Position numbers and translations under genes: made by a program. DNA of 8,893 nucleotides, from contig JAOTYS010000170.1 of the NCBI GenBank assembly GCA_029861795.1, forward strand, positions 1 to 8,893. The letters run 5' to 3'. The notes below the pieces were generated by a model. It worked only from the letters and a program-made list of their open reading frames with translations, was not told where the DNA came from and did no database searches. Below, piece by piece: positions 5,366 to 8,893 of the stretch. This stretch comes from Gammaproteobacteria bacterium (lineage in GTDB: Bacteria; Pseudomonadota; Gammaproteobacteria; Arenicellales; JAOTYS01). The number at the start of each line of letters is the position of its first letter. Position 1 is the first letter of the stretch.

Positions 5366-6892
5366 ATGAGCTCATCGATCCCCTTGCTTGAAATGCGCGG
5401 TATTGAGAAGCGTTTCGGTGACGTCTGTGCCAACAAGTCAGTCGACTTGACGCTCCACAGTGGCGAGGTCCTCGGTCTTCTCGGTGAAAATGGCGCAGGC
5501 AAGACGACCCTCATGAATGTGCTCTTTGGCATGTATAGCGCCGACGCTGGAACGGTGCGTGTCGCTGGTAGTGCGGTCAGTATCGACTGTCCAGCAGACG
5601 CGATAGCGGCGGGCGTGGGCATGGTCCACCAACATTTCCATCTCGTGCTGCGGCACACAGTGCTTGAGAATCTGTTGGTGGGGCAACCGAGTCTGCACGG
5701 GCGTTTGAATAAGGCAAATGTTAGAAGACGCCTCGATGAGATCGGTGAGCGCTATGGTTTAACGCTCCCCGCTGAAAGTGTTGCTGGCGAACTCAGCGTC
5801 GGGGAACAACAGCGACTCGAGATAGTTAAGGCGTTGTTTCGCGGCGCTCGCGTTTTGATCCTTGACGAACCCACTTCAGTTTTGACGCCGCAGCAAACTG
5901 AGGGGCTGTTTGAGGCGATGCGTGCGATGGCGAAAGAGGGCGTCGGTATCATCTTCATCAGTCATAAGCTCGGAGAAGTTCTGGATATTACAGACCGATT
6001 GACAATTATGCGCCGTGGGGAAGTGGTCGCGACCCTGGACAATGATGGAGCGTTATCAAGGCGGCAGCTGGCTGAATTGATGTGTGGCCACGAGCTTGAA
6101 CCGCCGCGAAAGGCGAGCGCACAAAAAGGCGCGGTACTGCTCGAGCTCAAGTCTGTCGGCCTGCGAGGGCACACGGGTGTTAGAGAGCGTCTTGCCGATG
6201 TCTCTTTGGCAGTTCGGGGAGGGGAGATCGTCGGCATGGCCGGTGTCTCAGGGAATGGGCAGAAGGAGCTTGCGGAGGTGATCGCGGGGGTCATCCGACC
6301 CGAGCGCGGCCAAGTCGAGATCAATGGTTACGCTGTTCGCAATGCGAACCCGCGTATGATGCGGCGTCTGGGATTGGCTTATATCCCTGAAGATCGAATT
6401 GGGGCCGGTTTGCTTCCGTCTCTATCACTAAGCGACAGCATGATGCTGCCGCGCTTTAATCAGCACCCATTTAGCCGATTTGGGTGGCTCAATAGAACAG
6501 CCATTCAAGATTTTGTTCGCGAACAAGTAAAACAGTATGGCATCCGCGTTTCCCGCCACGACGTGAGGACGGGAACCCTCTCAGGGGGTAACTTGCAGAA
6601 GGCGTTGCTCGCCAGGGAACTCGCGTTTCATCCCCTTGTGGTTGTGGCTGCACAGCCCACCCGGGGACTGGATGTAGGAGCTGTGGAGTTTGTCCATAGC
6701 CGGTTCCTTGAGCTCCGCAGCCAAGGCCGGGCAGTATTGCTGATTAGTGAGGATCTCGAAGAACTTTTCGCCTTGTCTGATCGCATCCTAGTTTTGTACG
6801 CGGGGCGCGTTGTGGGCAATCTGTGTACCAACGGGACCAGTGTATCCGAGGTGGGCCTTCTGATGACTGGCAGCGCGGCCGAGGCGGTTTGA
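5366..6892 (+). CDS. Nucleoside-type ABC importer ATPase (two nucleotide-binding domains)
   Basis: This 508-residue cytoplasmic subunit has two fused ATPase domains, the layout of BMP-linked (NupA/YufO-like) and sugar ABC importers. Domain 1 is complete: Walker A GENGAGKTT (40-48), Q-loop in HQHFH (Q89), signature LSVGEQQ (143-149), Walker B VLILDEP (163-169) and switch histidine H200. Domain 2 keeps a good signature, LSGGNLQ (405-411). Its Walker A is GVSGNGQK (293-300), lacking GKT/S, its Walker B region reads VVVAAQPT in place of a DE pair, and the switch segment is LLISED without histidine. This asymmetry is typical of the family, so only one composite site is expected to hydrolyse ATP well. 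I take the ATG at 5366; an upstream TTG at 5342 would add eight residues, and neither has a clear SD. The stop codon directly abuts the next start, indicating tight co-translation. Confidence 0.95.
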   Translation: MSSSIPLLEMRGIEKRFGDVCANKSVDLTLHSGEVLGLLGENGAGKTTLMNVLFGMYSADAGTVRVAGSAVSIDCPADAIAAGVGMVHQHFHLVLRHTVLENLLVGQPSLHGRLNKANVRRRLDEIGERYGLTLPAESVAGELSVGEQQRLEIVKALFRGARVLILDEPTSVLTPQQTEGLFEAMRAMAKEGVGIIFISHKLGEVLDITDRLTIMRRGEVVATLDNDGALSRRQLAELMCGHELEPPRKASAQKGAVLLELKSVGLRGHTGVRERLADVSLAVRGGEIVGMAGVSGNGQKELAEVIAGVIRPERGQVEINGYAVRNANPRMMRRLGLAYIPEDRIGAGLLPSLSLSDSMMLPRFNQHPFSRFGWLNRTAIQDFVREQVKQYGIRVSRHDVRTGTLSGGNLQKALLARELAFHPLVVVAAQPTRGLDVGAVEFVHSRFLELRSQGRAVLLISEDLEELFALSDRILVLYAGRVVGNLCTNGTSVSEVGLLMTGSAAEAV

Positions 6893-7957
6893 ATGCGTCT
6901 GCAACTGGAGTTGAGGCCAAGCACCCCCACATGGTTCAACGTGGTGTTGCCGACAGCGGCAATTCTGGTCACCTTGGTGTTCTGCAGTGCCCTGATCATG
7001 GCAGCTGGTGCAGACATTGTCTCGTCGTACAAGGCCATGATCGTAGGAGCCTTTGGTGGCCGATTTAACTTGGTCGAAACAATGGTCAAGGCGGCGCCTC
7101 TCATATTTACTGGCCTCGCTGTCGCCGTCGCGTTTCGCGCGAAGTTCTGGAACATCGGCGCTGAAGGCCAACTTCTCGCAGGCGCTATGGCAGCGGCGTT
7201 CATCGGTGCTCGCGAAGGCCTGCCTACGTGGTCGCTCGCGCCTTTGATGATCCTTGGGGGTGCTGTCGCGGGAGCCCTGTGGGCTAGTGTGCCGGCCGTG
7301 CTAAAAATAAGGTACAAAGTCGACGACGTGGTCGCGACACTGATGCTCAATTTTGTAATGTTCTATTTAATGATGGCCTTGCTGGCCGGGCCGTGGAAGG
7401 ATCCTTTGAGTGGATATCCGGATTCCCCGGACATTCGGACTGCAGCTGAATTTCGGATCCTGTGGGAACCGACCCGGTTGCATCTGGGGGTGCTGCTAGC
7501 GGTCGTCACAGCAATCATCATCTGGGTAGTTATGAATCGCACCACGCTGGGCTTCGCTATTCGTGCTGTGGGCGAGAACGCACGGGCAGCAGGTCACGCC
7601 GGTCTTTCGGTTGGCAGGGTCGTACTCTACACGGCTATTCTATCTGGTGCCTTGGCTGGGCTAGCAGGTGTTGGAGAGGTGGCGGGCCTTCATTTCCAGG
7701 TGATGGCGTCACTTTCACCAGGGTATGGTTATAGCGGAATCGTGATTGCGATGTTGGCCCGATTGAATCCACTGGGCGTAGTTCCTGCAGCCTTGTTCTT
7801 TGCTATGGTCGCGACCGGCGCGGAAACCATGTCGCGCAAAACCGGAGTGCCGGTATTTTTGGCCGATGTCATCCAAGGGTCATCTCTAATCTTCATGTTG
7901 GTGGCGCTGCTCTTTACCACTTACCGCGTTCGCGTCAGACGTCATGCTAGTGTTTGA
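6893..7957 (+). CDS. Nucleoside-type ABC importer permease 1
   Basis: This 354-residue inner-membrane subunit of the importer belongs to the branched-chain/ribose-type permease superfamily (NupB/YufP-like). It shows a hydrophobic segment at about 17-38, then several more (roughly 67-82, 114-138, 147-166, 196-214, 243-262, 280-308 and 326-342). Family marks are FWNIGAEGQL (85-94) and the cytoplasmic coupling loop RAVGENARAAGHAG (224-237). A longer polar periplasmic loop lies around 167-195 (KDPLSGYPDSPD). The start ATG immediately follows the ATPase stop (TGAATG), and a GAGG about nine bases upstream, inside the ATPase gene, can serve as SD. It would pair with permease 2 to form a heterodimeric channel. 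Substrate class follows the family; the exact substrate is unknown. Confidence 0.94.
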   Translation: MRLQLELRPSTPTWFNVVLPTAAILVTLVFCSALIMAAGADIVSSYKAMIVGAFGGRFNLVETMVKAAPLIFTGLAVAVAFRAKFWNIGAEGQLLAGAMAAAFIGAREGLPTWSLAPLMILGGAVAGALWASVPAVLKIRYKVDDVVATLMLNFVMFYLMMALLAGPWKDPLSGYPDSPDIRTAAEFRILWEPTRLHLGVLLAVVTAIIIWVVMNRTTLGFAIRAVGENARAAGHAGLSVGRVVLYTAILSGALAGLAGVGEVAGLHFQVMASLSPGYGYSGIVIAMLARLNPLGVVPAALFFAMVATGAETMSRKTGVPVFLADVIQGSSLIFMLVALLFTTYRVRVRRHASV

Positions 7958-7965
7958 AGTCAGTT

Positions 7966-8893
7966 ATGAGTGAGATACTTGATCAGGTTCTTCAGGTAGG
8001 TTTCTTTGCTGCCACTATTCGAATTGCTGCCCCGCTGTTGCTTGCAACCCTTGGAGAGATGTTCAGCGAGCGAGCCGGTGTGCTCAACCTCGGGATCGAG
8101 GGCATTATGCTGCTGGGAGCCATGGTGGGGTTCTCTGCGGCATTCTTCTCAGGAAATTTGTGGCTCGGTCTCGTGGCTGCCGCGGCGACAGGCCTCATGC
8201 TCGGTGCCCTTATGGGTTTTTTGACAGTGACACTGGGTCTCAGTCAGCACGTTTCGGGGCTCGGGGTTACGCTTTTCACCAGTGGCTTGGCATTCTACAG
8301 CTATCGCCTGATATTCGGTCAGCCGTCTCAGCCGCCAAACGTCTTAGCATTCGAGACTGTGCCGCTACCGGTTTTTGCGGACATACCTTATGTTGGGTCG
8401 GTTCTGTTTGACCATTTTTTGCTGGTCTATTTTGCTTTTCTCTTGGTCCCTGTTTCTTATTTTCTTCTGTATCGCACGCCCTGGGGCCTCAATCTGCGCA
8501 CTGCGGGGGAGAGCCCCAACGCAGCCGCATCGGCCGGGGTGAGTGTTATCCGGAAACGCTATCAGGGATTACTGATTTCCGGGGCCCTGTTCGGAGTAGC
8601 CGGTGCTTATTTTTCGCTGGCGCAATTCAATGCATTCACTTTCGGCCTCATTTCTGGACGTGGATGGGTATGCATCGCGCTCGTCGTGCTCGGCAGTTGG
8701 TCGCCGTGGCGCTGCGCTTTCGCCGCGCTGCTTTTTGGAATGGTGGACGCATTGCAGTTAAGGTTGCAGTCTAGTGGCGCAATTGATATTCCATACCAGT
8801 TCTTCTTGATGCTGCCTTTCCTTATTACAGTGGTCGCAATGGCCTGTGTCGCTCGCAGTGCCCGCGCGCCCGCAGCATTACTTGTGCCCTATA
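7966..8893 (+). CDS. Nucleoside-type ABC importer permease 2 (partial at right edge)
   Basis: An open frame runs from ATG 7966 through the window edge: 309 complete codons and no stop. It is the second inner-membrane subunit (NupC/YufQ-like). Family marks are ERAGVLNLGIEGIMLLGA (35-52), the coupling loop TAGESPNAAASAGV (179-192) and SGRGWVCIALVVLG (230-243). The visible C-terminus, ARAPAALLVPY, is the usual end of this family just before a short basic tail, so probably only about 5-15 residues are missing. The start lies eight bases after the permease 1 stop with a weak SD-like GAAGT. Hydrophobic helices are spread through the protein (for example 11-29, 46-62, 66-90, 149-168, 200-220, 234-264 and 277-296). 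It completes the binding protein-ATPase-permease-permease set. Confidence 0.94.
   Translation, partial: MSEILDQVLQVGFFAATIRIAAPLLLATLGEMFSERAGVLNLGIEGIMLLGAMVGFSAAFFSGNLWLGLVAAAATGLMLGALMGFLTVTLGLSQHVSGLGVTLFTSGLAFYSYRLIFGQPSQPPNVLAFETVPLPVFADIPYVGSVLFDHFLLVYFAFLLVPVSYFLLYRTPWGLNLRTAGESPNAAASAGVSVIRKRYQGLLISGALFGVAGAYFSLAQFNAFTFGLISGRGWVCIALVVLGSWSPWRCAFAALLFGMVDALQLRLQSSGAIDIPYQFFLMLPFLITVVAMACVARSARAPAALLVPY

Noticed and set aside
6628..7350. A 240-codon minus-strand open frame across the ATPase-permease junction.
   Set aside because: It is antisense to two well-supported genes and its product is low-complexity Thr/Arg/Ser/Ala, typical of an antisense shadow.

Overview
This window looks like chromosomal DNA of a Gram-negative, moderate-GC bacterium, most likely a proteobacterium. 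The solute-binding protein has a plain Sec signal peptide ending in an Ala-x-Ala site and no lipobox, whereas Gram-positive members of its family are usually lipoproteins. All the large proteins read like proteobacterial versions of their families. No RNA gene, insertion sequence, CRISPR array or phage gene is visible.

The window holds two divergent gene sets. On the minus strand (positions 3385 down to 130) is a three-gene set in the order GTP cyclohydrolase II-like protein (URC1 type), DUF1688 protein (URC4 type), uracil phosphoribosyltransferase (upp). This is the core of the URC route of uracil breakdown, first worked out genetically in the yeast Lachancea kluyveri. In that route uracil is first converted to UMP by the phosphoribosyltransferase. 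URC1 and URC4 are then needed, by chemistry that is still poorly resolved, on the way to urea and a three-carbon product. On the plus strand (4238 to the right edge) is a four-gene nucleoside-type ABC importer: a BMP-family periplasmic binding protein, a double-domain ATPase and two permeases. The last permease runs off the edge with only a few residues missing.

The simplest reading is an import-and-degrade module. The importer would bring in a pyrimidine nucleobase or nucleoside, upp would turn uracil into UMP, and URC1 and URC4 would dismantle the ring to release nitrogen. The importer's substrate is inferred only from the neighbours. No urea-degrading gene, 3-hydroxypropionate/malonate-semialdehyde enzyme or regulator gene lies in the window.

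The 3386-4237 stretch between the two sets carries no convincing intact gene. It holds the candidate promoters, a 7-base repeat (AATCGTT/AACGATT) present three times near the importer promoter, an inverted-repeat region upstream of urc1, and traces of what may be a decayed minus-strand ORF. Short hairpins lie in the urc1-urc4 gap, where a pseudoknot-like fold can be drawn just before an SD-less GTG start, and between the binding protein and the ATPase.
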